Of a DNA stretch of 64,000 bases, positions 32,895 to 44,250 are shown one piece after another. The stretch is from assembly GCA_021432605.1 (NCBI GenBank), contig MU271161.1, positions 186,001-250,000 on the forward strand. Direction: 5' to 3'. The notes beneath the pieces are model-generated. The model had not been told where the DNA came from and did not search any database. It worked only from the letters and a program-made list of their open reading frames with translations. The DNA comes from Coniochaeta sp. PMI_546. Its lineage: Eukaryota > Ascomycota > Sordariomycetes > Coniochaetales > Coniochaetaceae. Position 1 is the stretch's first letter. Every line of letters begins with the position of its first letter. Both the position numbers and the translations under genes were made by a program.

Positions 32895-33805
32895 TCAAGC
32901 AGTCCAGGCAACTGCCGCGCGATTCTCATCGTCCCGCTTGGACGCCTGGCCGTACGGCGTGAAGGCATACTGAACACCAAGGGGGGACAACGCAGGGCCG
33001 ACGTTATTCTGAAGGAAGATCTTGCTCGGGTCAGCGGCACCGAAGTAGGCGTAGCGGTAGACACATGAGTTGTTATCAAGCCAAGGGATGGCCTGTTTGA
33101 GGAAGGCGCTCTGCTGGTCGATCGTGCCGTAAGCTTGAAACTGTGCTTAGCGGTCAGCGATAGGAACATACTTGGTGCGGACGATCAGACAATAAGTCGT
33201 ACCTCGGTGATCCAGACCTGCTTGCCATTGCCAAGAGTGCAGAGCCTGTTGACCCAGTTCTGGAAGTCGGTGAATAGGGTGTGGTCGTTGTACCAGTGCG
33301 CCGCGATAAAGTTGATACCGCAGTCGTTGCACTGGGATAGGAACTGTGACAGCCAGTCATACCCGCCGTTGGTGACGGCTGGGCTACCGATCGAAGCCCG
33401 GCCGATGAACGGCTTCATGTAAGTGCGATAGCCCTGGACGGCTTGAGCGACTGAGAGAGAGGCCTGGCTGGCGAGGTCAGGCTCGTTGAAGCCTAGCAAG
33501 TGCCCTGAACCGCCCTGAGATAGCCAGTAACTGGCACGGTCGTTCCACACGCTGGTATGGTCGCTTTGCAGGCCCCAGAGCATGGGCACGTACTCGGCCC
33601 AGGATTGCTTCTGGTTCGTCGTGCTGTCCCAGTTGTACTGCCAGTTAACCTGTGACGACCTTCCCGCGTTCGTACCGCCAAACTGCGTGATTGGGATGTC
33701 CTCGTTGGTAGCCAAACCTCGCTTGGGGAATGCCGCCTCGGCGCCCTGGATGAGGGCAGTGCTCAGGAGAGCGATGGTGCTCACGACCTTGCATGAGAAT
33801 GACAT
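32895..33805 (-). CDS. secreted GH128 glucanase (Asl1-like glycosyl hydrolase)
   Basis: Predicted 282-aa secreted glycoside hydrolase, family GH128, whose known members cut beta-1,3-glucan. Exons are 33203-33805 and 32895-33140; the 62-nt intron falls directly after the second catalytic residue. The start at 33805 gives a clean signal peptide (MSFSCKVVSTIALLSTALIQ); the in-frame ATG at 33862 would add a longer, less typical leader. HLLGFNEPDL carries the acid/base E108. VWITE ends at E201, the nucleophile, and continues as FQAYG. Other family blocks: AHWYN and a C-terminal YRYAYFGAADPS. Cysteines are few. It probably acts on the fungus's own cell wall or that of a competitor. It ends soon after the catalytic domain, so no carbohydrate-binding module is fused. 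Confidence 0.94.
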
Positions 33806-35045
33806 GTCGAAAGGATATATGAAAAGAGTGTGGATGAATATTTGTGTATGTATACGGAACACCTATGAATCAAGTGAGTGTAACAGCTGCCAGTGCCTGG
33901 ACGTCGAACAGTGAGTGAAAGGAGTCTAGGAGACGCCGGCCTTGCCATTGTCATATAGGGAGAGACACGGCTAGAAACCTCGGCGTCGACTGTAGTCGTC
34001 AAGGCAAAGCTGCGTCTCTGTGTATCAGACTCTACAGAAGACACCACCGTTGCCACATATGTAATGTTACTGCGAAGGAGCCCAATGCTACCGCAAGATC
34101 CTGCGACCAAATCGGCCATCCCGACCGTGATGGTATCATGGACGTGTGGCTCACTGACATGTTCAGGATCGCGATATCACAATGGTCGATTCCAGAAAGA
34201 GTCTGCATATGGCCGAGTTCAGGGATGTATGAAGCAAATTTGCGAGCCGCAGGAATCACATCCCAGTTCAATAGATCCCAGAATACGCCTTCAGGTGCCT
34301 AAAATGACCATGTCAAAGTGAGTTTCTAGTCAAGTCGTTGAAAGAAGCGACTACGGTGAGATTGTTACTGCGGGAGGAATCGCGAGCCTTCAGGGGCAAT
34401 GAGACGGTAGTATTGAGACTCGAACGCGAAGGATTGAAGGCGCCATCCCTCGCAGCGAGCCATTTCCTCAAGAACATTCGGTGAACCACTCGACGGAGCA
34501 GGTTAGTTGCCAAGTTGTTGGGCATCTTCGAGAACAACTGAGTTGGTATATCTCCATAGAGAAAAGAAAAGAAAAAAATGGCGCAATGTTTATCAAGAGA
34601 CATCGCAATCAGAATCATACAATAGATTTGTGCCTCGGCTGGTGGAATGCTAGAACGTCTACGTGTAATCACATCGAAGGCATTCTCAGGAACCAGGTAA
34701 GTCAGTGAGAGATTCGGTTAGCGCGAGAGTTGCAGCCACGATAATGTAAGCAATGACGGAGGAGGTCCACTAATGAAGGTGGGATCTTCAACTGCTAAGG
34801 TAGAGCATGAACCCGCAGCTGCGAGATCGCCGAAGCTAAAGTCGGCGGCCCCTCTGGTCCCCTAAAAGTGGAGTCAGGGTCCGACGCTAGCATCAGAAAA
34901 AAAATCCCCGTCGCTCTTATGGCATAGCCCGTACAGGCCGCTGAACCAGGATCTTCCACCAGGACGAAGCATTTCAGCACCAGGTTGTAAAATCGAGAGC
35001 AGTCCCAGTCGAGGTCGGCTCCAGTTAACTGTGATGACCCTAAGT
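33806..35045. other. intergenic, about 1.2 kb
   Basis: Upstream of the GH128 gene. Frames of up to 119 codons overlap on both strands without coding features. Nothing recognised. Confidence 0.4.
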
Positions 35046-35291
35046 CTAGACCTGGCGCCATTTTTGGAATTCGGTTGAATTATTAAAATGAGACGTGCCA
35101 TCGGACAGATTGCAGCTTGTACGAACGATCTCGTCGTGACAGCATGGAGAAAGCACGCCAGGAACAGCAGCACAAGCATCCGCAACAGGATATGCCACTC
35201 CATTGCCAGGCAGTATGAGCTGCAGTGAACTGCAGCCTTCTTGGGGAATCACCCGCTGGGCTTTGACGACCACAGTAGGTGCATTGACTAT
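35046..35291 (-). pseudogene. possible exon of a small cysteine-rich protein
   Basis: An open stretch of 81 codons following a plausible acceptor (GACTTAAC, then CCTCAG at 35292). It reads GNGVAYPVADACAAVPGV then LSPCCHDEIVRTSC, giving C-X9-CC-X8-C, then SDGTSHFNNSTEFQKWRQ and a stop. The C-X9-CC spacing recalls the first half of a class II hydrophobin, but the next spacing is shorter than usual and no second half is visible. I found no convincing signal-peptide exon upstream. It may be a relic, or part of a gene whose other exons I cannot place. Function not assigned. Confidence 0.25.
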
Positions 35292-35454
35292 CTGAGGCGT
35301 ATGAAGTTAAGTCTATAAGACCCTGTCCTTGAACTGCCTTGGCGAGCGCCGATTAGGTAGTCTGTGATAACTTCGACTGCTGTGGCTGTAACCAAGAATG
35401 TAGTCTAGCTATCGCTCAGCCCTTCCGTCACGGTAGCTGGAGGCACAACAAGTA

Positions 35455-35477
35455 TAGATATATATATATATATATAA
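35455..35477. repeat. (TA)n microsatellite
   Basis: Simple TA dinucleotide repeat of about 11 units in intergenic sequence, followed by AT-rich DNA. Confidence 0.85.
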
Positions 35478-36414
35478 GATTTATGTATATAATGTGTCGC
35501 TTGTCCTCTCGGCTATGGTGAAGGCCCGGATGAGTGGACCGCCTACCATACCAAATCTCTATGATCTCTATTTCTGAAGAGAATGCAATACTCACCTCTA
35601 TAGTTAATATTTAGCTCAAAGCTTCTCCTCGGAAAGGACTGTAAAGTAGTTCCTGTACCACAGCCCAACCTTATTATGCTGGTGGCGAGTGGAAGGGAAG
35701 CAGGGTCCCCGCCCCTCCCCTTTCTTTTCTGGTGTCGGTGCTTGTACGTGGTGGTGTGACCGGTTCCCCGCTCCTCAGTCACCACTCGGCTCAGGCAGGC
35801 GCTCTCGTCTCCGGTTTGGTATAGTATCCTACTTTCACTTTTGAATCAGACTTTGTGCTTTGGACTCTTTCAGTCTCATCTCATTGAAGATTCAGTCCGT
35901 TCTCGAAACTCAAGAAAATGTCACTATCAAGGGGTCAAGTGAGCCGTAAATCATGGCAGACGTCCTTCAATTGCTTCTGTATAAGACGCAATAAAAATGA
36001 GTCCATCCAGCTCCGGAAACTATCTTAGCGGGGAGCTGTGTCGACCTGACTAGACGTCTGGATGAGCCGTGGACTGTGCACTTGTACTAAAGCATACGCA
36101 AATCCCAAGTTTCTTGCCACTAGCACCTGACAATCTATCCTTGAGCTTATCGACGCTACGATGACAGAACCCTTCCTTCCGACACCCTTGGACGACTATC
36201 CGGGTCTAGAGGAGTCCGAGGACACCTGCAGGAAGGTGGATACATAGTATAGGTATAGCAGGGGTTGGAGCACTCACCTCTGCAGCTCCGTCCCGCAGCC
36301 GTATCAGACCGCAACTGCCCACGCTTACAGCCACACGCTGGCCAAGTGCTTCTCCTGCTCAGCTGGAGGGCGCCGTCCAGTATACCGGCGATTGTCGTCA
36401 GTGCCTTATACGGT
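35478..36414. other. intergenic, about 940 nt
   Basis: No recognisable gene. A 98-codon minus frame (36156-36452) is not supported by any motif. Confidence 0.4.
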
Positions 36415-36657
36415 CTAGATATCAAAGCCGCGAGTCTCGTGTAGGTGCCCACGGCCCGGTCCTTCTAATGGGAGTCGAAGGAGTATTTGCGCCGGATTTA
36501 GCACTCTGTCCACATCGATGAACAGTGCATCATTATAGAACCAGTTGTACTCCTTTGGCACTTGATGGTACTCCCTTGGCACTTCCACTTGTAAGATCTT
36601 GCTGTCAAGCTTTCCTAATTTCAATAGATGTGCCCTCCTATCCAATGATATCGGCAC
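36415..36657 (-). pseudogene. orphan open frame, possibly a gene remnant
   Basis: An 80-codon frame, LDRRAHLLKLGKLDSKI then VPREYHQVPKEYNWFYND and DALFIDVDRVLNPAQILL, with more protein-like composition than other intergenic frames. The repeat VPREYH/VPKEYN reflects a 21-nt tandem duplication around 36546-36587. It lies just past the stop of the zinc-cluster gene, but I could not splice it to that gene with a credible donor. Possibly a decayed exon; not assigned. Confidence 0.2.
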
Positions 36658-36842
36658 AAACTTTTATTCTGTTCCATGCTGCGGAATTTCATTCGGATAG
36701 CCTTCGCATGCTAAGCACAGTCGAGAGATATAACGAGAATTTTGTTCATCAATCGTCAGGGTACATACGACCCGATAACTTGGTCGTCAAATCTAAGGTT
36801 GTGGCATGAAATAAACGCCGTACATGGTGAGAAGTGCCTCCC

Positions 36843-38571
36843 TCAGAACGAGAAAGACATATCGGAGATGTTGTTGAGGGTCTTCGCGAAGTCCGCCTTG
36901 GCCTTGAATAATTGGCCGTGCCCGGTGGCACATACCCGGTCGGTGCTTGGGTATTTGACGTGTATCTCGCCATACCATTCCGGCTCGTCGTGCGGATCGG
37001 GCAGGTGGTGCGGCGGCGGGTGCCTGATTAGCGGCGGGATGAAGAAGTGGTGACACCACAGACTAGAACAACGTCTTAGTACGCCCAACTCGCGAGGGGA
37101 AAGGACTTGGGTAGAAACCTTTGCCAACAGAACGCCGACCAAGCCGTGAAAACCCGAGCGTGTTCAGTCCTCGAGTCGTGGGAATCGTCCATTTCTGTGT
37201 CAGAGTCGAACAGCCCAAGGCTACCTGCCATTTGTATAGACCGAGCAGCACACTTCCAACCCATCTTGTCGAGACTGTTTATGCCGTGGATGACGCTAAG
37301 GAGGAGTCCGGCTTGCACGGTTGTCAATCGGTCATTGCCGCTTTCCTGCTCCGAGTCCCAAAGTCTCGTGGCTTCGGTGAAGAATTCGTACCCTGGGTCC
37401 CCCTCGGGCTTCCAAGACTGTTGTCGGTTTTTAGCCTCGCGGGAGGCGTGCTAAAAAAGAAGGAAGTGGTCAGTCAACCAAGGAAAGAGAAGGTTACGAA
37501 TGCTAGAGAGACAGGACTCACCAAAGAACAGGCAAGGATGGCGTTCACCAGCAGCGAGGAACAATTTGCTTGGTCTCCGCTAGCCATATCCTGAAGGAAG
37601 TAATCTTTGTGGAAGACGGAACCCCAGCGGTACTCTACCAAGAAAAATTGGCTGAGTAGGCTCCTCATCACCGCATCATTAGACATCACTGTCGTCCATT
37701 TTGAAGGTTGCACCTCGTCGAGCAGAGGCTCGACGACTTCGCATCCTTGGTAATGATCGAAGTATTGATCGAGATGTGCCGGTATGTCGTGTCGATGTGC
37801 CTTGCTTGAAACAGTTTGCGGATCCTGGGACGCAAGCGCTTGAGTCGAGGCCGGGCTCGAGGTGCCCCCAACAGCAGCCCTGTCTAGCTGTGGACTTTGA
37901 CGTTCACTGCGACTGGACGAGGACACGGGCTCCGTATTGAGGTCGTTGTCGGTTCGAGAACTCGCGCCGGTGGTTGAGGAGAGTTGCAAAAGGAGATCGC
38001 CGTGACGGACGAATTGTAATATGGAGTCGTGGCTTTCGCCGTCGCGTATCCGGCGGAAGATCGATACGGCCTCACCTTCAGGGCGCGTCCGAAGGAGATC
38101 GTAGACCTGCTGCAGCGACGTTGCCTCGCCTTGCAACGAATCGAATTTCCTCTTCAGTGCCTGAACGTGTGTCTCCTTAGGCTCAGCTTCGAATTGACAC
38201 TCGGACCCTCGGCGCAGGCAGGCATTACAGCTGGGTCGGTTACCGTCGCACTGTGTCAGTCAGTGGCTGAGCTGACGTCGCGAAGAGACAGCGACGAGGG
38301 GCGATGAAGACAATTCAAGGGAAATTTTATCTAGTGGTACCTTTGTCTTATGCTCCCGACATGGTTCGCAGGCTGCGGCTTGCCGTTTCCTTTTGAATTC
38401 GAATTGTCGTTGCGGGAGCTCCGGGCCGCGGCTTTGTGGATGGGCAGGAAGAAGAGCTCTGAGCGGCGGCGGTGTTACCCCGTCTGGTGCTCTTCCGCTC
38501 ATACCGTTGATTAGGATGCACGTCGGGGGCGCGGGGGGAAGGAGGGGGAAGAGAGGAAGGCCTCTGGTCAA
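36843..38571 (-). CDS. Zn2Cys6 transcription factor, short C-terminus
   Basis: Predicted 503-aa nuclear regulator. Exons are 38341-38571, 37522-38250, 37119-37450 and 36843-37062. The zinc cluster is assembled over the first intron: ACEPCREHKTK joined to CDGNRPSCNACLRRGSEC, a perfect CX2CX6CX6CX2CX6C. A coiled-coil-like ALKRKFDSLQGEATSLQQVY follows, then a Ser-rich linker, then the fungal regulatory domain: DQYFDHYQGCEVVEPLL, LLSQFFLVEYRWGSVFHKDYF, QMAGSLGLFDSD, HHFFIPPLIRHPP, DEPEWYGEIHVKYPS. It stops at ISDMSFSF. Many homologs carry some 150 or more extra residues after this point, so the gene may be shortened or I may have missed a weak final splice. The start at 38571 is used; M24 is an alternative. 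An orphan frame at 36415-36657 lies just downstream. Confidence 0.8.
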
Positions 38572-39417
38572 TGATGAGGATTAGCCTATTGTTATTCTCG
38601 TACGAGCACGCAGCAGCAAGCCTTGCGATGCCGAACGTGAAAGAGAAGCCCTAGCCTCTCATGTCACACAGGAGCTGGTCCGAGTGGTGATTGATTATTA
38701 ATGGCGCCCACGACTGCCAACTTCTGCAGAGCGCACTACAAGTGGGCATATAAGTAAGTGCTTTTTGTGTTTAGGGTTCCATGGTCAGTCGACTATAATT
38801 GTTAGGTGTTTTGTGTCCGGCAATGATCAGCCGCGAGACGAAGCCGGAGGAGCCTAGACTTGAATCTGATAGGCAGACGGCGAGGTCTAAACTTACTGGT
38901 GTATTGTCGCGATGAAGGTCCAGACTCACGCACTTCTTGACCCGTTGACCGCGGCCGCTTCTGCAACACTCCACATGCCTGGTGACATTCCCACAATCAA
39001 ACATTGGTAGATTATCGGTAGAGGACCGCGGGCTTATCGGAAGGGCGAAAGTTTCCACGGCGACTTGGTAAGAGGCGACGGAACGGGTGGCCATCCAGCC
39101 TTAGTAGTATGGATCCCCAGTGCGCTTCTTAAATGCAAAACATCTTGAACCGTTTGGCAGTGGAATCTGCTGACGGTGACTGCTATGTAATGTATGTGCG
39201 AACTGCTGCTACTTTTGTCAGTCAGGACCCATTTACATATAAGGTGACTTAGTCGATGGTCTCGTCCCAATCTGTAGCTGCTGCAGGCCTGTGCTTAAGG
39301 TACTGCATAGTAATGCAGTATCGCACCGCGGAGCCGGAACCGGCTCCTAAGCGCAGGTCCCACATCGGAGTAGGTCCAGAGGAGGCGCCAAAAAGGGGAG
39401 TTGATTGACACGATAGA
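38572..39417. other. intergenic, first part of a 3.5-kb gene-free stretch
   Basis: Upstream of the zinc-cluster gene at 36843-38571. Frames up to 107 codons with no motif. No RNA or element recognised. Confidence 0.4.
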
Positions 39418-39458
39418 TGTACGTGTACACGTAGAGTACTGTGAAGTGTACACGTACA
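39418..39458. repeat. perfect 13-bp inverted repeat with 15-nt loop
   Basis: Left arm TGTACGTGTACAC at 39418-39430, right arm GTGTACACGTACA at 39446-39458, exact complements separated by 15 nt. Each arm also contains the palindrome GTGTACAC. It could form a hairpin or cruciform, or hold paired binding sites. Confidence 0.85.
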
Positions 39459-41640
39459 CTTGACATGTTGACCCACCCCGGTCTACACCCCCACCTTTGC
39501 CGGGCCACACCAAGTTGTCACCAACCCACGCCGAGGAGATTTGGCCACAGTCGTGCATGATGCCAGGTACACAGGAGACATAGGGGCTTACGACAGCATA
39601 TATACACCACGCCGACTAATGATGGAACTGGTTTCGCAGCGTGCGTGTGGCAAGAGGAAGTCGACAACCTTCTGCCGAGTGTCGTGATGCTGCCTTAGGA
39701 CAAGACCGAGGTCCATTCATCTCGAAAACGACCAGGAAGTGAAGTGACAATAGGACCGTTGGTCGAGCCTGGGCCTATACATATACTCTAGTTAGACAGC
39801 GAGCAGCAAGAGATTTGCCCAGTATGCCTGAGACTGACAGTGACAATGACTGCGCCAGGGGCCCCGTGCTGCTTTGTGGAATATATCGAGGCACAGCTAC
39901 ACCTCGCGAAGTGCTCCGGCCGATACGCCGCCACCGTGGCGAACAAATAACTTGATCACGGCCTGCCGGATTCTGGCATCGACCCACGAGGATGACTGAC
40001 CATGCACCCCGTGAAGAGGTCGCGGTACTTAGAGAGAGAGAGACTGCGGTAGTTGAGAAGTGAAGTACCGTAGTACGCTCAGCACGCTCCTCGTGCTGTT
40101 GTGAGTGCACTCTTTCGGGTATGCCGTCCTGTCAAGTTCTGTCACCTGATCAGAAGAGGATACAATGCGAGCAAAATGTCTTTGAAGCAATCAGCTGGAA
40201 TTTAGTCTTGGGTGCCATGTCATGACGTCCGCTGTGCTCCTATCCAATCGCAGTGGCCCCCCACCCGGTGGCCATTCCGCGGTTCTCTGTTGGCTTACAG
40301 TGTATGGCATTTCAGCGGAGCAGTTTCCACTTAATGTACAGCGGGCCGGCCGGAAGACGCTCACGGTAAGGTAGATATCACTAATGTAGCTTGGTACCTA
40401 GGTAGACAAGATGAAGAAAACATGATTGTGCGCGCCGACAAGAGCCGACGCCTCCATATGTTCCACATTCCGCCGCTTACGTTCCGCTGAGCGATCTTCT
40501 GGCAGCCTGCTGTGGGGAAGGCTTGGCAAGAAAGTGCCAGCCGAGACTGGCGGGCAACCATTTTGCAACGAAAGCACTCCGAACAACATCCACTGATAGC
40601 GGAGCCGACCCAAAGATGGTGACCGGTCTTGCAGCCTTTCTCCGCGGCGGAGCTTCTTCTCCTTTACTGTGGTGGGATGGGTAAGTAAAACCGGACCCGC
40701 AAGTAGCGCTAAAATTTCTACAGTTAATGTGCTTGAAATTGGTGTATGTACCTCAGATATTTTGTAGAGGAGCAGTGTGCTGGTGTCCGTGCAAGCGCCC
40801 CACAGATACCTGACAGGGTGATTAAACTTTGGCTCGCAACCACAGTAGGTTGGAGGTTGTCAAACTAATCCACCAGGGACTGGAAGCCGGTGTGGTGACG
40901 GTTTTGAAAGATGATTTGCCAATGGCAAGGGAGCTGCGTCCCCGTAAGCTGATTCGCTGTATCGGCTCCGCTATTCCTGTACCTTACCGTTGGAGAAGAC
41001 TGAATGTGCAGCGGTAAGGTATCTTGACGTTTATGGTACCTTAGGTATAACAGGTTTTGACAGCTCCGAGAGTAAAGACGACGATAAGAACGTAACGTAC
41101 ACTACACCACACTCACGAGACGGAATTTCATGATGGAAGGCCGTCTACTGTGTGCTTTCGGCGAGCAGCGGGTATTTGTCACACTGGTGGACACTGAACA
41201 ACAAGAAAACAACGCTCCGAGAGCCCAGAACAATCGCTGGACAGATGTATCCGCCCAGGTCTCTTGTGGAAGGAGCCAGACGTGAAGGTGATGGGCTCAG
41301 GGAGGCGGAGCTGATGCCGGTGTTGGTATAATACTTGCAAGTTAACATCATATCTTGGCGCTCCCAGCAGAGCATGGTACACTACGGCACTGTGGTACAG
41401 CAAGGTGGTCCGTGCGTGGTGCAATGCTCCAGAGGCTTGAGTGTTTGCATTTGTCGCGACAAAAAACACACCACACCGATTGTGGCTAGGTAACTGCCAG
41501 GGAGGCACTCTGTCAGATTTTAGTCAGCACATCCAGTTCACGTGCTGGAGGACCGTGCACATTCGTCGATGCGAAAACTACAACTGGCTGAACGGGCATA
41601 ACCAACCTGTGCAAGGCGGTGTTAGATAAGCAGTCCACCT
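39459..41640. other. intergenic, about 2.2 kb
   Basis: No gene recognised. It contains a GGTACCTAGGTA motif near 40391 and scattered frames of no more than about 110 codons on both strands. Confidence 0.4.
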
Positions 41641-41650
41641 GCCAGCTTAC

Positions 41651-41659
41651 TTATCAGAT
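41651..41659 (-). promoter_or_regulatory. iron-regulatory GATA site (ATCWGATAA) upstream of isu1
   Basis: On the minus strand the bases read ATCTGATAA, an exact match to the ATCWGATAA consensus of iron-responsive GATA repressors (SreA, SRE, Urbs1). A second GATA core (AGATAA) lies at 41664-41669. The site is about 400 nt upstream of the isu1 start. CCAAT boxes also occur at 41741-41746 (inverted) and 41815-41819. Regulation of isu1 by iron through this site is inference. Confidence 0.45.
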
Positions 41660-42054
41660 GATCTTATCTCCGCGTCTTGAGGCCAGCTCCGAGAGGCCCC
41701 GACACCACGATGATTTCATTAGTTCAAAATCGCCGCTCTGATTGGCTCAAGCGCTCCCGCACCGAGATCGCTCTCGCAAACTGCGGAGAAAGCTGGTTGA
41801 AAACACCGAGCGATCCAATTCTTAAAACTTCTACCATCGTCATCATCGACAAACCTACACAACAAAGTTGCCATCTCTGATCGCAATCATCAAATCCTCA
41901 CATCATCAATACAACGCGACACCTCAGACTGCTTATCGCGCGATCAATCAGTGACAATCACAAGACTTGCCAAGTCTCAAAATCGCGAACCGAGATCTCC
42001 GTATCTCAATCCTCCCTCTTCGCCCCCTCTGCACCGACAATTACGAACAAAGTA

Positions 42055-42740
42055 ATGATGCTGTCTCGCACGCTCCGTACAGTTTCTCGCGGCGCGCTCT
42101 CAGCGAGCCTTCGTCCTTCGACTCTCGGCTCAGCAAGGACAGTTTCTCGCGGACTTGCCCCAGCATCGGTCGGCGCCGTCCGTAGCTACCATGAGCGCGT
42201 GCTGGACCACTACTCGAAGCCGCGCAACGTTGGATCTATGGACAAGAATGCGAGCGACGTTGGTACAGGACTCGTCGGCGCTCCTGCCTGCGGCGACGTC
42301 ATGAAATTGCAGATCAAGGTGGACCCCAACACAAACACCATCAGCGACGTCAAGTTCAAGACGTTCGGATGCGGCTCCGCCATCGCTAGCTCGAGCTACC
42401 TAACTGAGCTGGTCCGCGGCATGACATTGGACCAAGCGTCGAAGGTGAAGAACACCGAGATTGCGAAGGAACTCTGTTTGCCACCCGTTAAATGTGAGTA
42501 CAGACCTTCTCTTTTCACGCCGAGCTTGAGACCAGATATACCAATGTAGCAATCTCGAAGTACTTCGTTCGATTTACTAACTATGTTTCAGTGCACTGCT
42601 CCATGCTTGCCGAGGATGCCATCAAGTCCGCCATCTCCAACTACTACACCAAGAACCCTCATGCCAAGTCGACGAACCTCGGCGGCACAGAGATGAAGAT
42701 GCCGCCTTCCGAGACCGCCTCGCAGACAGCTACTGCGTAA
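42055..42740 (+). CDS. isu1: mitochondrial iron-sulfur cluster assembly scaffold ISU1
   Basis: Predicted 195-aa scaffold on which Nfs1-Isd11 and frataxin build 2Fe-2S clusters in the mitochondrial matrix. Exons are 42055-42493 and 42592-42740; the 98-nt intron splits the codon after LPPVK, joining PVK to LHCSMLAEDAIKSAI. The presequence is Arg/Ser-rich (MMLSRTLRTVSRGALSASL) and ends before RSYHERVLDHYSKPRNVGS. All three cluster-binding cysteines are present: GAPACGDVM, FGCGSAIASSSYL, LHCSML. LPPVK is the Hsp70 (Ssq1/Ssc1) binding site. Length and sequence are fully typical. A CT-rich, A-rich leader precedes the ATG. The promoter carries an iron-type GATA consensus. Confidence 0.97.
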
Positions 42741-44250
42741 TGAGACGCAGGACAGCGGTGATAGTTATGAGGATGGACTTCGCAGAGACTGCAAACCACT
42801 AGGCGAATCATGCGCCCCAAGGTGGAGTGATCGTGGGCGTGCAAAAGTGCATTGGCCATCTGCAGCTGGTGATTCCGACTAAGAATGAATTGTCGTACGT
42901 GCATGGATTTGGGAGGCGTCTGTCGGCGTTATGGTCTGTGTGTGGCATACCTGCCATAAGCAATGTGTCTTTTGATTTTTGAGTTTTTTGGTTCGAGACT
43001 TGACTGTCGCAACCTCCAGCCTGTAACAAATGAACACAGTATGTATCTTCCTAGAGTCTCTAATGATGCCGTGCTTGCGTCGAGACGGGTCCAAGGAGTC
43101 TACCAACCTTTCCAAAAGTACAGCAGCGCCTCAGTGGCAGTCATCGTTCCCAGCCACTGCTTCGGCTCGCTGGCCGCGTCCTGTGTCCGCTTGTGCGCTG
43201 CTTGTACAGTTCAGATGGGATCTGATTGCCACTCACTGCCGTGTTTCACCTCGTCTATCCAGGATTGTAGTATCAGCCTTCCGAGTGCTCCAAGCACCGA
43301 CTCTGTTGTTGGCACAGCTAAGATGGTCACCCGCAAACACGTCGTTGTGGCCAACGGTACCTGGACTAAGGAGGATGATGAACGACGACAGAGTATCCAG
43401 ATAAATAAGGTGTTGTTATTGATAATGGATCACATCACTGTCTGTTTTATGTGTAGGTACATACCTTCGAATTACATGATCACGGCAGAACTTATGACAC
43501 ATGTTAGAAGGGGCACCGTGGGGCACCGTATTGTGGCATGGACGTATATATTAGTTGAAGCAAGCTGTATTCGAAGATCCTCGGGGCTTTATCTTTCCCT
43601 ACATGGTCAATATCTTCTGGGTCGTACATCTTGACTATTGCAAACCCCTGGCAAAGGATGTTGCTCCTGTTCCGTAAACATTGATAACAGGCTGAAATCT
43701 GTCAATTTTGACGAAAATGACCAGAACCAATGACCACGTCGGAGTCATATGTTTAGTCTTGTCTGTATAGATGTCAAGCCGCCTAAGCCATCAAATCCAT
43801 GCTGGAAGAGGCAGCCTGTAGCAAACCGCGCAGGGCTGCGCTGATTAGAATATAGGAGCTTCCCGAATGCTGTCAAATGAAGCGCCAGAGGCCGGTCTCT
43901 ACGACTCTTTGGCGGTGCGAGGCGCTGAGCTGTTGACAATTGCAAGACTTCCTACAACATGCGGGAAATGTCGAGGCTCTACTCACGCCTAGAGCATGGG
44001 CATACTGGGCATATCCAACAACGGCGAGCAGCGTCTCAGTATATATCTCTATCTAGCGGTGCAGGCTTCTTGAACGATAAAGGTACTTTTGTGGATGAGG
44101 ACCAGCGGGCCCATTCGGAATTGTACGCACTGGAAGGAGAGAATCCAGCGTTCCGTTTAACAAGGAATAAAAACGGCCTTTAGGTCAAGTCACTGTCCTA
44201 AGTAAGCTTGGCTACCTCAAGGCTTTCTTCCAGACCTGATTCTTCCCTCC
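42741..44250. other. intergenic, about 1.5 kb
   Basis: Between convergent isu1 and the esterase gene. A 223-codon plus frame (42963-43634) crosses low-bias sequence. It contains ANGTWTKEDDERR, faintly like the start of a Myb/SANT repeat, but no continuation is seen, so it is not called. Confidence 0.4.

Noticed and set aside
42963-43634. 223-codon plus-strand frame with ANGTWTKEDDERR
   Set aside because: Looks faintly like a Myb/SANT start, but there is no second helix, no codon bias and no splice to more domain sequence.
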